The notes: generated by a model not told the origin, from the letters alone. A stretch of DNA of 64,000 nt from Candidatus Melainabacteria bacterium (GCA_003963305.1 RXJR01000027.1:59843-123842); one strand, 5' to 3'; counted from the first letter of the stretch, positions 15,457 through 24,758 are shown. Program-made: numbers and translations.

Positions 15457-18321
15457 ATGACTGACAAATACCCACTTAATTTGCCGCAAACGGACTTTCC
15501 GATGAAGGCAAACAGTGCCACAAGAGAAGTTGAAACGCAGAAATTCTGGGACGAAAACAAGGTTTATGAAAAGAGCCTTGAAAAGAGAAAAGCGTCCGAC
15601 AAGTTTGTGCTGCACGACGGACCTCCTTACCTGAGTTCAGCCAAGATCCACATCGGCACGGCGCTAAACAAGATTCTTAAAGACATCGTCACCAAGTACA
15701 AGGCGCAGAGAGGCTTTTACGCCCCCTATGTGCCTGGTTACGACAGCCACGGTCTGCCGATCGAAACAGCGGTACTGAAGGAAGTTAAAGGCGGCAGAGC
15801 GGCGCTCACGCCTGTTGAACTGCGGAGACGCTGCCGAGATTTCGCCCTTGGCAATTTGAAAGGTCAGGAAGCTAACTTCAGACGCCTGGGCGTTTGGGGC
15901 AATTGGGCAAACCCTTACATCACGCTCGACAAGAAATTCGAAGCTGCGCAAATCCGCGTATTCGGAAAAATGGCGACAGCCGGCTACCTGTACAAAGGAC
16001 TGAAATCGGTTTCCTGGTGCCCAAACTGCGAAACAGCTCTTGCAGAAGCCGAAGTCGAGTACGCCGATCATGTCTCCAACTCTATCTACGTCAAGTTCAA
16101 CGTTGATGAGAATTCCCGGGAGAAACTGCCGAGCTTTGTTCCATCAGGCGCAGAAGTAAACTTCGTAATCTGGACGACGACACCGTGGACGCTACCAGCG
16201 AACCTCGGGGTAGCCTTGCATCCTGAATTCGAGTATCAGTTTTTGCAGAGCACCAGTGATGGTGTGCTCGTCGTAGCAACACAGCTAAAAGACGATTTCG
16301 TCAACAAAGTCGGTCTCGATGCGTCCAGCTTGAAGTTGCTGGGCACTGCTAAAGGAAAAGAGCTTGAATTCGTACTGACACGACACCCATTCATGGACAG
16401 ACCGAGTATGGTCATCCTGGGCGAGCACGTCACAGCAGAAGCAGGTACTGGTGTTGTGCATACAGCGCCAGGACATGGTCCTGAAGACTTTGAAATCGGG
16501 CACAAATACAAATTGGGAGTTCTCTCTCCAGTTGATGGTCGCGGCATATTCACATCGGAAGCCGGCAAATTCGCCGGTGAACGTTTCGACAAATCCAATC
16601 TTCCCATCGTCGAGTACTTGAAGGAACTGGGCAAACTCCTGCACCACTCAACCTACTCACACAGCTATCCGCACTGCTGGCGGTGCAAAAAGCCACTCAT
16701 ATTTAGAGCCACCGAACAGTGGTTTGCCTCAGTAGATGGATGCAGGAAAGAAGCCCTGGCAGCGATAGACACGGTGCAGTGGATTCCGGCATCTGGTCGC
16801 AACCGCATCTACACGATGGTCGAGAATCGCAACGATTGGTGTATCAGCCGCCAGAGAGCCTGGGGTGTTCCAATCCCGGTCTTCTACTGCAAAAACTGCG
16901 GTAAACACCTGATGACCGCTCAGAGCATCGAGCGGGTCGCTGCCGTATTCGCAGTTGAAGGAAGCGATTCATGGTGGGAGCAGGAAGCATCGCATTTCCT
17001 GGGCGGCAATTTCCCCTGCGCCACATGTGGTGGCACCGAGTACACCAAAGAGACAGATATCATGGATGTCTGGTTTGACTCAGGCTCAACGCACGCTGCC
17101 GTGCTCGATGCCAGAGAGGATGAATTACGCGGTTCGCCGTGCGAGATGTATCTGGAAGGAAGCGACCAGCACCGCGGCTGGTTCCAATCGTCCTTGCTCA
17201 CATCAGTAGCAACGCAAAATCGAGCACCATACAAAACTGTACTGACTCACGGTTTCGTCGTTGACGAAAACGGCAAAAAGATGTCCAAATCGGTGGGCAA
17301 CGTTGTCGACCCTGATGACGTGATCAAGCAGTACGGCGCCGATGTGCTGCGTCTCTGGGTGGCATCGGTCAACTACACAGACGACATACCGATCGGTAAA
17401 AACATGCTCGCTCAGTTAGCTGAGGTCTATCGCAAACTGCGGAACACCGCCAGATATCTGCTCGGCAACCTTTATGACTTCGACCCGGCAAAAGACAGAG
17501 TGCCACTCAGTGAGCTGTCGAAGTTGGATGCGTTCGTTCTGCATCGCCTCTACGAACTGGTCACTGGAGTAACCGAAGACTTCGATCGCTACGAATTTTT
17601 CAAGTATTATCAACTGCTTCAAAACTTCTGCGTCGTCGATCTTTCCAGCTTTTACTTCGACATCGTCAAGGACAGGCTCTACGTAACAGCTCCTAAATCT
17701 GTTGAACGCAGAAGCGTGCAGACAGTTCTCGAGCAAGTGTTGCAGGTACTGGTGCGTCTGCTCGTGCCAGTCACGCCGCACTTAGCGGAGGATATCTGGC
17801 AACATACGCCCGAGAGATTGAGAAAAGCCAGCACCAACGATATGAGCGTCTTGCTTTCCGACTTCCCAGTGCCCGATGTGAAGGAGCACAATCAGTTCCT
17901 CGATGATTTCTGGACTGAGGTGATACCGGTGCGCAACACTGTCAACAAGGCGCTTGAACAGGCCCGGGGCGAAAAGAAAATCGGCAAATCTGTAGAAGCG
18001 AAAGTTTTACTCCACTTCGATAAACCCGAACTGGCGGAGAAAGTTGCTTCTCTTGGAAAGACACTGCCCTCGATATTTATTGTGTCGCAGGCAGAAGTCA
18101 CCAATGCATCTGATTCGAATGGCACAAACGGCGGCAACGGCAAGGAACACGCCCATGCTCCGCTTGCTGAAGTGAATGAGAATGGGGTGAAGGTGACTGT
18201 GCTCAAAGCCGAGGGCGAAAAATGCGCACGTTGCTGGAAGTATTCCACCAAAGTCGGAGCAGACAAAACCTACAGCGATGTCTGTGACGAATGCGCCGAT
18301 GCGTTGCCACAGTTCGCATAG
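15457..18321 (+). CDS. ileS: Isoleucyl-tRNA synthetase
   Basis: Charges tRNA-Ile with isoleucine and edits mischarged valine. The 954-residue length is standard for the bacterial type. Visible in order: the class I ATP site (DGPPY, then HIGTALNKILKD near residue 66), PGYDSHGLPIE, the editing domain with WTTTPWTLPAN and GTGVVHTAPGHGPEDF, the KMSKS loop (KKMSKSVGNVVDP), the anticodon-binding domain, and a C-terminal zinc finger (CARCW and CDEC pairs). The HIGH motif reads HIGT (codons CAC ATC GGC ACG), and the usual ANG before it is replaced by LSS/SSA. A low-complexity Asn/Gly insert (SNGTNGGNGKEHAH) precedes the zinc finger. The gene is monocistronic as far as can be seen. Confidence 0.97.
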   Translation: MTDKYPLNLPQTDFPMKANSATREVETQKFWDENKVYEKSLEKRKASDKFVLHDGPPYLSSAKIHIGTALNKILKDIVTKYKAQRGFYAPYVPGYDSHGLPIETAVLKEVKGGRAALTPVELRRRCRDFALGNLKGQEANFRRLGVWGNWANPYITLDKKFEAAQIRVFGKMATAGYLYKGLKSVSWCPNCETALAEAEVEYADHVSNSIYVKFNVDENSREKLPSFVPSGAEVNFVIWTTTPWTLPANLGVALHPEFEYQFLQSTSDGVLVVATQLKDDFVNKVGLDASSLKLLGTAKGKELEFVLTRHPFMDRPSMVILGEHVTAEAGTGVVHTAPGHGPEDFEIGHKYKLGVLSPVDGRGIFTSEAGKFAGERFDKSNLPIVEYLKELGKLLHHSTYSHSYPHCWRCKKPLIFRATEQWFASVDGCRKEALAAIDTVQWIPASGRNRIYTMVENRNDWCISRQRAWGVPIPVFYCKNCGKHLMTAQSIERVAAVFAVEGSDSWWEQEASHFLGGNFPCATCGGTEYTKETDIMDVWFDSGSTHAAVLDAREDELRGSPCEMYLEGSDQHRGWFQSSLLTSVATQNRAPYKTVLTHGFVVDENGKKMSKSVGNVVDPDDVIKQYGADVLRLWVASVNYTDDIPIGKNMLAQLAEVYRKLRNTARYLLGNLYDFDPAKDRVPLSELSKLDAFVLHRLYELVTGVTEDFDRYEFFKYYQLLQNFCVVDLSSFYFDIVKDRLYVTAPKSVERRSVQTVLEQVLQVLVRLLVPVTPHLAEDIWQHTPERLRKASTNDMSVLLSDFPVPDVKEHNQFLDDFWTEVIPVRNTVNKALEQARGEKKIGKSVEAKVLLHFDKPELAEKVASLGKTLPSIFIVSQAEVTNASDSNGTNGGNGKEHAHAPLAEVNENGVKVTVLKAEGEKCARCWKYSTKVGADKTYSDVCDECADALPQFA

Positions 18322-18467
18322 AAATTGGCATAGATCACAGATCGCATAAACAGATCACAAAATTAGACGAACAAGCTCAGCAATGATATAGTCGACAGGC
18401 TATCGATTTGCGGCATCGCCGTGGAACTATAAGCGTTCATACAACCCCGGGTGGAGACTACTTCCAA

Positions 18468-19088
18468 ATGCTCAAATATTTAGCTTCCGCAATTGCAATC
18501 ACCACACTCTTATTCAGCCCGATCGCTGCTGACGCCCAGGGAAAAGCCACAAAGTATGTACAGCCTTTCCAGTGTACGAACGGCGCTGGTGACACATCTT
18601 CCTCCGCATTTCTCAGCATTCCTGGTCGCTTCCCATTGCAAGTGATAACGGATGGGACGAATGGAACTTTTGACAATCTCGGAGCTGTCATAGTGGTTCC
18701 CACCGACACGCCTGCAAACACGGTCTCATTTCAAGTGATACCGAATGCAACACTACCGTTTTTGGACATTGCCATTCTCGGCACATGGGCTCTTCCCACA
18801 GGCGAAACTGGAGCTTTCAACAGCGGCAACATTGCCAATTTCATATCCGGCAATCAGGCTAAAAACAAGAATCTGCAATACACGTTCAATCTGCAGAACT
18901 TCGTCAATGGATTCGGTAACGCTCCAGCCGGTTCAACAATCACGAGCCTGTTTGTAAATGTGGAAGTGCTGCACAGCGCAGGCAACAAATCAGGCTCAGT
19001 GCTGCTCGATAATTTCTTCGTGAACGGGCAATTGATTCCAGTCAAAATACCGCAATCTGCCGGTTGCGCACTGCCCTTCGAACGATAG
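18468..19088 (+). CDS. Secreted protein of unknown function
   Basis: A 206-residue product beginning with a clear Sec signal peptide (basic MLKYLA, hydrophobic core, cleavage near AADAQ-G). The mature part is rich in Asn, Thr, Ser and Phe and predicted as beta-strands (SVLLDNFFVNGQLIPV), like a small beta-sandwich exported protein. It has two cysteines (about 36 and 201) that could pair. The ATG at 18468 is preferred over an in-frame ATG at 18408 because it follows GTGGAG and starts the signal peptide. A strong terminator follows the gene. No family is recognised. Confidence 0.75.
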   Translation: MLKYLASAIAITTLLFSPIAADAQGKATKYVQPFQCTNGAGDTSSSAFLSIPGRFPLQVITDGTNGTFDNLGAVIVVPTDTPANTVSFQVIPNATLPFLDIAILGTWALPTGETGAFNSGNIANFISGNQAKNKNLQYTFNLQNFVNGFGNAPAGSTITSLFVNVEVLHSAGNKSGSVLLDNFFVNGQLIPVKIPQSAGCALPFER

Positions 19089-19157
19089 AGAGCGAACCAC
19101 GCTTTTCTACAACTTCCCTTTCCGAATCTATAGTCCGAAACAACTCTAGATCATACA

Positions 19158-19193
19158 GGGCGTTTTCCTAACATGGAAAACTCCCTTTTCTTC
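19158..19193 (+). terminator. Strong intrinsic terminator
   Basis: GGGCGTTTTCC (19158-19168) pairs with GGAAAACTCCC (19175-19185), with one mismatch and a 6-nt loop, and is followed by TTTTCTTC. It ends transcription of the secreted-protein gene at 18468-19088 and lies just before the convergent GyrI-like gene. Confidence 0.85.
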
Positions 19194-19225
19194 GTCTAAC
19201 GAACTTAGTTGACCAGTTGCGTGCA

Positions 19226-19714
19226 CTACAGCGCGGACACACTTGCTTGAGTAGTTGGTATCAATATTTCCGTCTTCAACTCACTCTCGGGTGTTATGTA
19301 CGGATCGTTGACGTAATTTTCCAGGTAGAAATTGTCCGATGTTTCAAGGCGCGACTTCTTAACGATCTCAAACACTCGGCCGCAAGCTTTCGGCAACTGC
19401 ATATACGAACCGGTCAAAACAAATCGCAGGTAAGATCCGCCTTCAAAATATGTATATCTGACAGGCTCCGGCAGAGAGAGAGTCGGCTTTTCTGCAACTG
19501 CGAAACCGGCTCGATAAAGTTGAGACTCCACTTTATACATTGAAAAAACGCCAGTAATCGAACCGCCGAGGCTAGCGATCGCTTCTTTGAATTGATGTAT
19601 CTCTTGCCAAGCTTTTGGTGCCGTTTCTTGAAATGGACCAATTTTCTCTATATAGACGTAATGCGTAGCAGGAAAAATTAGAGAATCATACTTCTCATTA
19701 AGGCCCAGGCCCAT
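19226..19714 (-). CDS. GyrI-like / AraC effector-binding-domain protein
   Basis: A 163-residue stand-alone small-molecule-binding domain of the GyrI/SbmC (SOUL-like) fold, found fused to AraC or MerR regulators or free as here. Visible features: YVYIEKIGPFQE near the start (the family's GPF motif), a central FSMYKV segment, and the acidic FYLENYVNDP near the C-terminus, the usual position of the ligand-contacting glutamate. The ATG at 19714 with GAGGTG upstream is better than the in-frame GTG at 19744, which has no ribosome site. There is no DNA-binding domain. The ligand is unknown; possible roles are drug binding or inhibition of a partner enzyme. Confidence 0.8.
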   Translation of the reverse strand: MGLGLNEKYDSLIFPATHYVYIEKIGPFQETAPKAWQEIHQFKEAIASLGGSITGVFSMYKVESQLYRAGFAVAEKPTLSLPEPVRYTYFEGGSYLRFVLTGSYMQLPKACGRVFEIVKKSRLETSDNFYLENYVNDPYITPESELKTEILIPTTQASVSAL

Positions 19715-19807
19715 TCGATACACCTCGACAATATCGGCTGTCACACGGGATCTTACAAAGGATCATAACATCGCCTTATGCCGAAACGGCTCAAGAATGA
19801 AGCGGAC

Positions 19808-19820
19808 TGATACGGTATCA
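19808..19820. promoter_or_regulatory. Perfect 13-bp palindrome in a divergent promoter region
   Basis: TGATAC-G-GTATCA is a perfect inverted repeat with a one-base centre. It sits between the divergent starts of the GyrI-like gene (19714) and the secreted-protein gene (19910), where an operator would be expected. No cognate regulator is adjacent. Confidence 0.35.
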
Positions 19821-19909
19821 TTGCCAGACGGAAGCCGTTGGTTATTGAAAACCACGTCATGGTTCAGGGCTCAGAAGCTGCGTGAAAGCGCGGGACTCAG
19901 GAGTAACAC

Positions 19910-20584
19910 GTGTTAAAGAAACTGATTGCGACAATACTTGTCTTGACTGCCTCTGCTCATGTAGCTGTCGGAGCCGCAGATAAAGCACCTCCAAAGAAGC
20001 CGCCACCGCCAGATTACTTTCCACTTCGTGTCAATGACTGGTGGAAATATCAGTCAACTACCGGTGAAGGCAAGGTCACGAAATTCGACACGAAAGTAAT
20101 CAGCGCAGAAGTGCGCGAAAACGATCCCGACAAAATCGTCATCTATCGTGTTGATACGACCACTCCAACAGCGATCCATGACTGGTACTCAAAACAGCAG
20201 GGCTGGGTGATGCGCCATAAGGAACAGTATGGCGATAACGAAAAAATGGTTGTGGATTATGATCCGCTTTATCAATGGACTAAAAACCCACTCGTCAATG
20301 GCGACACCTGGACCTGGACGGGAAAAGGCATGATGGGCGTGAACATTGAAGACAATGCAACAGTCTCGGGACCGGAAGAAATTTACGTACCGGCAGGGAA
20401 ATATAACTGCATGAAAGTTGTCACCAAGGTGAAACAGGGTGGCAGCGACGTGACCAAAACTTACTGGTTTGCCAACTGGATAGGTCTGGTCAAATCAGCA
20501 ACTCAGTCAGGCCCCGTCGGTTCAGTCACTGAATTGCTCGATTACAGCTTCAAACACCCGCCACCACCTAAGAAGAAACCGTAA
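19910..20584 (+). CDS. Secreted protein of unknown function (Pro-rich ends)
   Basis: A 224-residue product. The start is a GTG behind CAGGAG, seven bases upstream. The first 22 residues form a Sec signal peptide (MLKKLIATILVL..., cleavage near VGAADK). The mature protein begins and ends with Pro/Lys runs (PPKKPPPPDYF and HPPPPKKKP) flanking a Trp/Tyr-rich beta domain with VNDWWKYQ and NGDTWTWTGKG, then a 'PAGKYNCMKV...YWFANWIGLVK' block. That block resembles the periplasmic DUF3108/YtfJ-like beta proteins, but the match is only by eye. The last 17 bases overlap the convergent acyltransferase gene. Confidence 0.75.
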   Translation: MLKKLIATILVLTASAHVAVGAADKAPPKKPPPPDYFPLRVNDWWKYQSTTGEGKVTKFDTKVISAEVRENDPDKIVIYRVDTTTPTAIHDWYSKQQGWVMRHKEQYGDNEKMVVDYDPLYQWTKNPLVNGDTWTWTGKGMMGVNIEDNATVSGPEEIYVPAGKYNCMKVVTKVKQGGSDVTKTYWFANWIGLVKSATQSGPVGSVTELLDYSFKHPPPPKKKP

Positions 20585-21782
20585 CCGCAACTTCTTTTGA
20601 ATCAGCTCTGACAGGCTGATTGAACTTTTCCTTCAACCGAAGAAACGGACTTTCCAAATAGCGCCAGGAGAGTCTGGCAAGCACGTATGTGATTGAAAGC
20701 CCCATAACCCAGCACGCCGCCACATACGATACTCTCGACTGTATATGGAACACAAGTCGGCAGATCATTATCGACGAGAGTATTGATGCGACGTGAAAAA
20801 TGTACATACCGTAAGTAAGTTTGCCAATGTGCACTAGCAGCGGTGCACGGAAGAACTTCTGCACCGGCGCAAACGACAGAGTAGAAAGTAAAAGCGAAGT
20901 CCAGGCCACAGCAATCACACTGAATACCCAAATCAAGGAGATGTCACAGCTCTCCATTCTAGGTGCGAAAGCCAACACTGATAAAATGGAAAGCAGCGAA
21001 ATACAAAACAATCCAATTTGCACGACACGATTATTCTGCAACCACTTGCTATGCGACTGCCAGAAAAACGCAGCCAGGCAGCCACCCAAAATTGAATCCA
21101 TTCTCGCCGGTCCGTTCATGTAGATGGCAAAATAATTCTTGGGAAAGAAAGAGAACATTGAAGCTCTAATTATGACACCAGCTATTAGTGCCACCACGAG
21201 CAATGCGACGAGGACGCGAGTGCTTTTGAAAAACGACATCAAACTGCCCCAGAGCAGGTAGAACTGCTCTTCTATGCACAGACTCCAGAGGGGATTGATT
21301 ATGCCGACCAGCTCGCCGTGAAACATGATTGCGTAATTTCCAAGAAAGACAAAAAATGCCAGCCAAAAATCGCCGCTGGTCGTCAATTGCTCATGGCTGA
21401 GCGGAATTCCGACCTTCACTTGCAACGCGGTAACTAACGGATAGATGACAAAATAGGCCAGAGTCAGATAAGTGATATAGAGCGGCCAGATGCGCAAAAC
21501 GCGCCTGGTCAGAAAATTCTTCAAACTGACACTATCACAGCGTTTTCGCTCACTCAATAATAGTGACGTGATAAGAAAAGCGCTCATAACGAAAAACAGA
21601 TCGACGCCAGTCCACCCCCACTGCAAGAGCTTCTGATCAAATGCAGACAGGAAATTGAGAACAGCGTTATGCCCGGGACTCTGCCTCAAAAATAGCCCGG
21701 TCGTGTGACTGTAGAAGACCAGAAAGAAGGCGAGCGCGCGTAAACCGTCTAGCTCGGTCCACCAGATCTTCGAAGCTGGCAC
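20568..21782 (-). CDS. Acyltransferase family 3 (OafA/YrhL-type) membrane protein
   Basis: A 404-residue integral-membrane O-acyltransferase with about ten membrane helices. The N-terminal motif ELDGLRALAFFLVFYSHTTG contains the family's essential histidine, and the later GWTGVDLFFVMSAFLITSLL is the second family signature. It transfers an acyl group, often acetyl, to a surface glycan or lipid in the cytoplasmic membrane (family knowledge). The start is a GTG four bases after the stop of the esterase gene, so it is the third gene of a diacylglycerol kinase-esterase-acyltransferase operon. The substrate is unknown, but the context suggests envelope lipid or glycan modification. Confidence 0.9.
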   Translation of the reverse strand: MPASKIWWTELDGLRALAFFLVFYSHTTGLFLRQSPGHNAVLNFLSAFDQKLLQWGWTGVDLFFVMSAFLITSLLLSERKRCDSVSLKNFLTRRVLRIWPLYITYLTLAYFVIYPLVTALQVKVGIPLSHEQLTTSGDFWLAFFVFLGNYAIMFHGELVGIINPLWSLCIEEQFYLLWGSLMSFFKSTRVLVALLVVALIAGVIIRASMFSFFPKNYFAIYMNGPARMDSILGGCLAAFFWQSHSKWLQNNRVVQIGLFCISLLSILSVLAFAPRMESCDISLIWVFSVIAVAWTSLLLSTLSFAPVQKFFRAPLLVHIGKLTYGMYIFHVASILSSIMICRLVFHIQSRVSYVAACWVMGLSITYVLARLSWRYLESPFLRLKEKFNQPVRADSKEVAVTVSS

Positions 21783-21785
21783 TGC

Positions 21786-23072
21786 CTACTGGACCCGCTG
21801 TTGTTGAAGCTGCTGGAGACGCTGCTGGTGGCGAGCACGAAAACCAGTCTCTGGCTGGTTTTGAGCACTGGACTGGCTTTGACTCCTGGCATGGTTCGGA
21901 GACTGCCCGGCGTTGTTCGTCTGTGGTTGCCCTGGCCCGGCGGGCTGGGCCTGCGAACCGGGCGAGACCTGCGAAGGCGGTTGTGACTGCGGCACTCCAG
22001 CTGGCTGCTGCCCCTGTACACCTGGTCCCGGCTGCGGTCTGGCAGGATCAGCGGACGGAGTCACATTTTGATTCTGCAACGTGTGCGGCAACCACGGGCT
22101 CGATGGAGGTGGTGGCGGAGGTTGCACCGGTCTGGGAGGCGCCACGACTTTCTGTGCCACGTTTATCCGCTTCGGCGGAGGCACATAGCGGCTGACGAAC
22201 AGCTGGAAAGCAGGAGCCCACATCTGAGCAGGCATGTTGTGAGCAGCCGTGGGCAAAATAACAAGGTCATTCTTCACGCCCTTTGCGTCAAGCCGTCTGT
22301 GAAACTCGTTTGCTTGCTCATACGGGATGATCTCGTCCACACCGCCGTGAATAATTAGCACAGGTTTCGAATGTTCGTTGGCGTAAGTAACAGCACTTGC
22401 GTTCAATGCCGCCGATTGATTTTTCAAAGGTGGACCACCAATCAATGCTGCTATCTGCCCTTTCGGACTGGCGAAAACGACCTGTCCAGGCGATGCATGA
22501 TTGACGTGTGCAACGATAGAGAGAAGGTTAACAGGACCACTCACATCAATCACACATTTGACAGCTTCTTTGCCTGGATAATCCTTGGTAGACATCAGCG
22601 CGGCCAGGTGAGCACCAGATGAGATACCACAGACGATAATATTATCGGCCGAATATCCGTACTTGGCTGCATTTTCTCTCAGAAAAGTGAGGGCGCTGAC
22701 GCAATCATCCCACTGCGCCGGCCACCTGGCCACCGAAGTAGGACGCATGTTGATCGTGGCGATCGCATAGCCTGTTTGCATGAAAAATGGTGGCACATCC
22801 GATTTGTCACCGGTCAGCCATCCTCCCCCGTGGATGTAGAGGATCAAAGGCGGCGACACTACATTAGGTGGCACAAATATATCGAGCTTCTGATGGACGG
22901 TTCCTTTAGCTACGTAAGGAATGTCTTTCATCGATTCGGCTGCCTGGGCAGACAATCCACACACCCAGAGAAGCAAAAGAGTTAAATACGGTAAATATTT
23001 CTTCAGAGTTCTATACCAATACAATCTGCTGAATTGGCATTTTAACACAGTTGTTGAGAAGTAAATTCCCAA
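21786..23072 (-). CDS. Secreted alpha/beta hydrolase (BD-FAE/esterase-like) with long Pro/Gln-rich tail
   Basis: A 428-residue product. A hydrophobic N-terminal segment (about 24-45, ending SAQAAES) is a probable signal peptide. The catalytic domain spans about 50-300: the oxyanion loop YIHGGGWLTGDKSD, the nucleophile elbow GISSGAHLAA, a late Asp (GGVDEIIPYEQ) and His (TAAHNMP) complete the triad. This is a carboxylesterase of the BD-FAE/polyester-hydrolase kind. The last 120 residues are Pro, Gln, Ser and Gly repeats without fold. The start is TTG at 23072, two bases after the diacylglycerol kinase stop. An internal GTG is an alternative. Confidence 0.87.
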   Translation of the reverse strand: MGIYFSTTVLKCQFSRLYWYRTLKKYLPYLTLLLLWVCGLSAQAAESMKDIPYVAKGTVHQKLDIFVPPNVVSPPLILYIHGGGWLTGDKSDVPPFFMQTGYAIATINMRPTSVARWPAQWDDCVSALTFLRENAAKYGYSADNIIVCGISSGAHLAALMSTKDYPGKEAVKCVIDVSGPVNLLSIVAHVNHASPGQVVFASPKGQIAALIGGPPLKNQSAALNASAVTYANEHSKPVLIIHGGVDEIIPYEQANEFHRRLDAKGVKNDLVILPTAAHNMPAQMWAPAFQLFVSRYVPPPKRINVAQKVVAPPRPVQPPPPPPSSPWLPHTLQNQNVTPSADPARPQPGPGVQGQQPAGVPQSQPPSQVSPGSQAQPAGPGQPQTNNAGQSPNHARSQSQSSAQNQPETGFRARHQQRLQQLQQQRVQ

Positions 23073-23073
23073 A

Positions 23074-24156
23074 CTAGGCTGCTTGTCTCACGACTTTATC
23101 TAATCGTTGCAAATCAGATGCAGATGCACTGCTATCAGACTTTGGAACGATCAAACGCACCGCATCCGGTACTATTTCAACATGCATCGGCGTACTGCCG
23201 CAGCGGTCGCCGTCCACCATGGCAGTTGCGTGATCCGTCAGTGCAGGCGAAAAATCGGGCTTTAGCATGAGAAAATTTTTGATTCGGCGAGCCCAATGGT
23301 GCACCGGAAACTTCAGGTGAGAAGCGGCTAATACATCAATATCTACAGATTTGATTTTTCGCACGAGATAGGGTGGCTCGCCAGGTGGCAGAATTCCAAA
23401 AATATTCCAGGCGGCAAAACGCCAGGTAGTGCGCCAATAGTCCCGAATCGACTTCGGATTCATAACAATCAAGTCGAGCGTGCCGTTGTTCAACTGGCTG
23501 TAGTCAAAATCATTACCGATACCCATTTCGCCAATAGTAGTAATGAAGACACCGGAGGCAGGCATCACCTCAGGCTCCGCTCCATCTATAGAGATCTTGA
23601 ATGCACGCGGTCCGCGCGCCATACTCTTGAGCAAAGGCAACACATAGACAAAAAGCCGCCAGAAGCGCTTGTGACGCTGACGGGGCACTGTCAGCGCATT
23701 GGCGATCGGTCCCGTACCTGCATCGACGGTAAACCAGTGGTCATTGAGCTTACCGAGGTCCATCGAAATCACCTGACCATTCAGGATAGTTTCCAGCGCC
23801 GGATAGAGCACATCGCCCTTAAGTCCACGAGGATAAATACCAAGGTTGTGAGCAAGCAGGTTGCCCGTTCCGAAAGGAACAATGCCGACTCTAGCCTTGC
23901 TGTGCAGCTGAGCTACCGCCCCCAACACGACACCTACAGTGCCGTCGCCTCCACACGCTATGACCAGGTCGAACTCCCCCATGTCAGAAGCGAGCAGCTC
24001 CTCGGGGGTGATGCCTGGCGTTGTTGCCCGCACAGTGACCATGTAATTCTTGTCTTCATGCAATCTTCTAACAATCGCACCAAGACGCCTGTCGAGGTCG
24101 CCAACTGTGCCGGAAGCCGGATTGTAAATCACCAGTGCCTGCTTAAGTTCGGTCAT
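23074..24156 (-). CDS. Diacylglycerol kinase-family lipid kinase
   Basis: Phosphorylates diacylglycerol or a related lipid with ATP (DgkB/YegS/LCB5 superfamily). Signatures: YNPASG (about 10-15) for ATP binding, IACGGDGTVGVVLGAV (about 66-81) and VPFGTGNLLAHNLGI (about 91-105). The C-terminal beta domain carries the GIGNDFDYSQLNNGTLDL block. About 360 residues. The ATG at 24156 has GAGGTG upstream and is preferred to a GTG at 24165. It is the first gene of an operon with the esterase and acyltransferase, and divergent from the tyrosine phosphatase at 24273. Confidence 0.92.
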   Translation of the reverse strand: MTELKQALVIYNPASGTVGDLDRRLGAIVRRLHEDKNYMVTVRATTPGITPEELLASDMGEFDLVIACGGDGTVGVVLGAVAQLHSKARVGIVPFGTGNLLAHNLGIYPRGLKGDVLYPALETILNGQVISMDLGKLNDHWFTVDAGTGPIANALTVPRQRHKRFWRLFVYVLPLLKSMARGPRAFKISIDGAEPEVMPASGVFITTIGEMGIGNDFDYSQLNNGTLDLIVMNPKSIRDYWRTTWRFAAWNIFGILPPGEPPYLVRKIKSVDIDVLAASHLKFPVHHWARRIKNFLMLKPDFSPALTDHATAMVDGDRCGSTPMHVEIVPDAVRLIVPKSDSSASASDLQRLDKVVRQAA

Positions 24157-24272
24157 CAGCCACACCTCATTTTTGCTGTAGAGATGACATCGGCTCAGTC
24201 AAGAATGTTCCGCGCAGCAGTTCCATGAGGTAATCTAGAGTTCTTGGGGCTTTCGTTTCTTCTGGATTTAAT

Positions 24273-24758
24273 GTGAAAGACTCGTCCGAAGTGCCCATTA
24301 GAAACTTCCATAAAGTCACGGAATGGCTGTATAGAGGCGGCCAGCCTGGCTCTGATGGCATCAAAGCCCTGTCAGAGATGGGCGTGCGTACCGTCATTTC
24401 TCTTCGCTGGGGCAAGAGAACCATAGAAACGGAACGAGCATATGTCGAAGCCGCAGGAATGCGCTTTCTCAGCATCAGGCTCAACTATTGGAATCTGCCA
24501 ACTCAGCAAATAATTGATGAATTTCTGGCGCTAGTGGACCATGAAGCCAGCCGACCAATATTTGTACATTGCTTGCATGGAGCCGATAGGACGGGACTTT
24601 TGATCGCCATTTATCGTATGGCGAAAGAAAACTGGCCGGTCGAAAGAGCTTATGCTGAGATGAAACAGCACGGTTTTCATCGTTTCAGAATTCGCAATTT
24701 CAAATGGATGCTCTGGAAATACGCACGCCAAGCCAAAGAAGATGGCGCAATCAATTAG
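24273..24758 (+). CDS. Dual-specificity/tyrosine phosphatase (cysteine-based, Siw14-like)
   Basis: A 161-residue protein with the complete P-loop HCLHGADRTG (about 108-117), the C-x5-R site of cysteine phosphatases. A conserved N-terminal part (NFHKVTEWLYRGGQP) is typical of small bacterial dual-specificity/Siw14-like phosphatases acting on proteins or inositol phosphates. The general-acid aspartate region is not obvious. The start is a GTG at 24273 with a weak ribosome site; no in-frame ATG precedes the conserved part. It is divergent from the lipid kinase, so a link to lipid or inositol phosphate turnover is possible but unproven. Confidence 0.88.
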   Translation: MKDSSEVPIRNFHKVTEWLYRGGQPGSDGIKALSEMGVRTVISLRWGKRTIETERAYVEAAGMRFLSIRLNYWNLPTQQIIDEFLALVDHEASRPIFVHCLHGADRTGLLIAIYRMAKENWPVERAYAEMKQHGFHRFRIRNFKWMLWKYARQAKEDGAIN

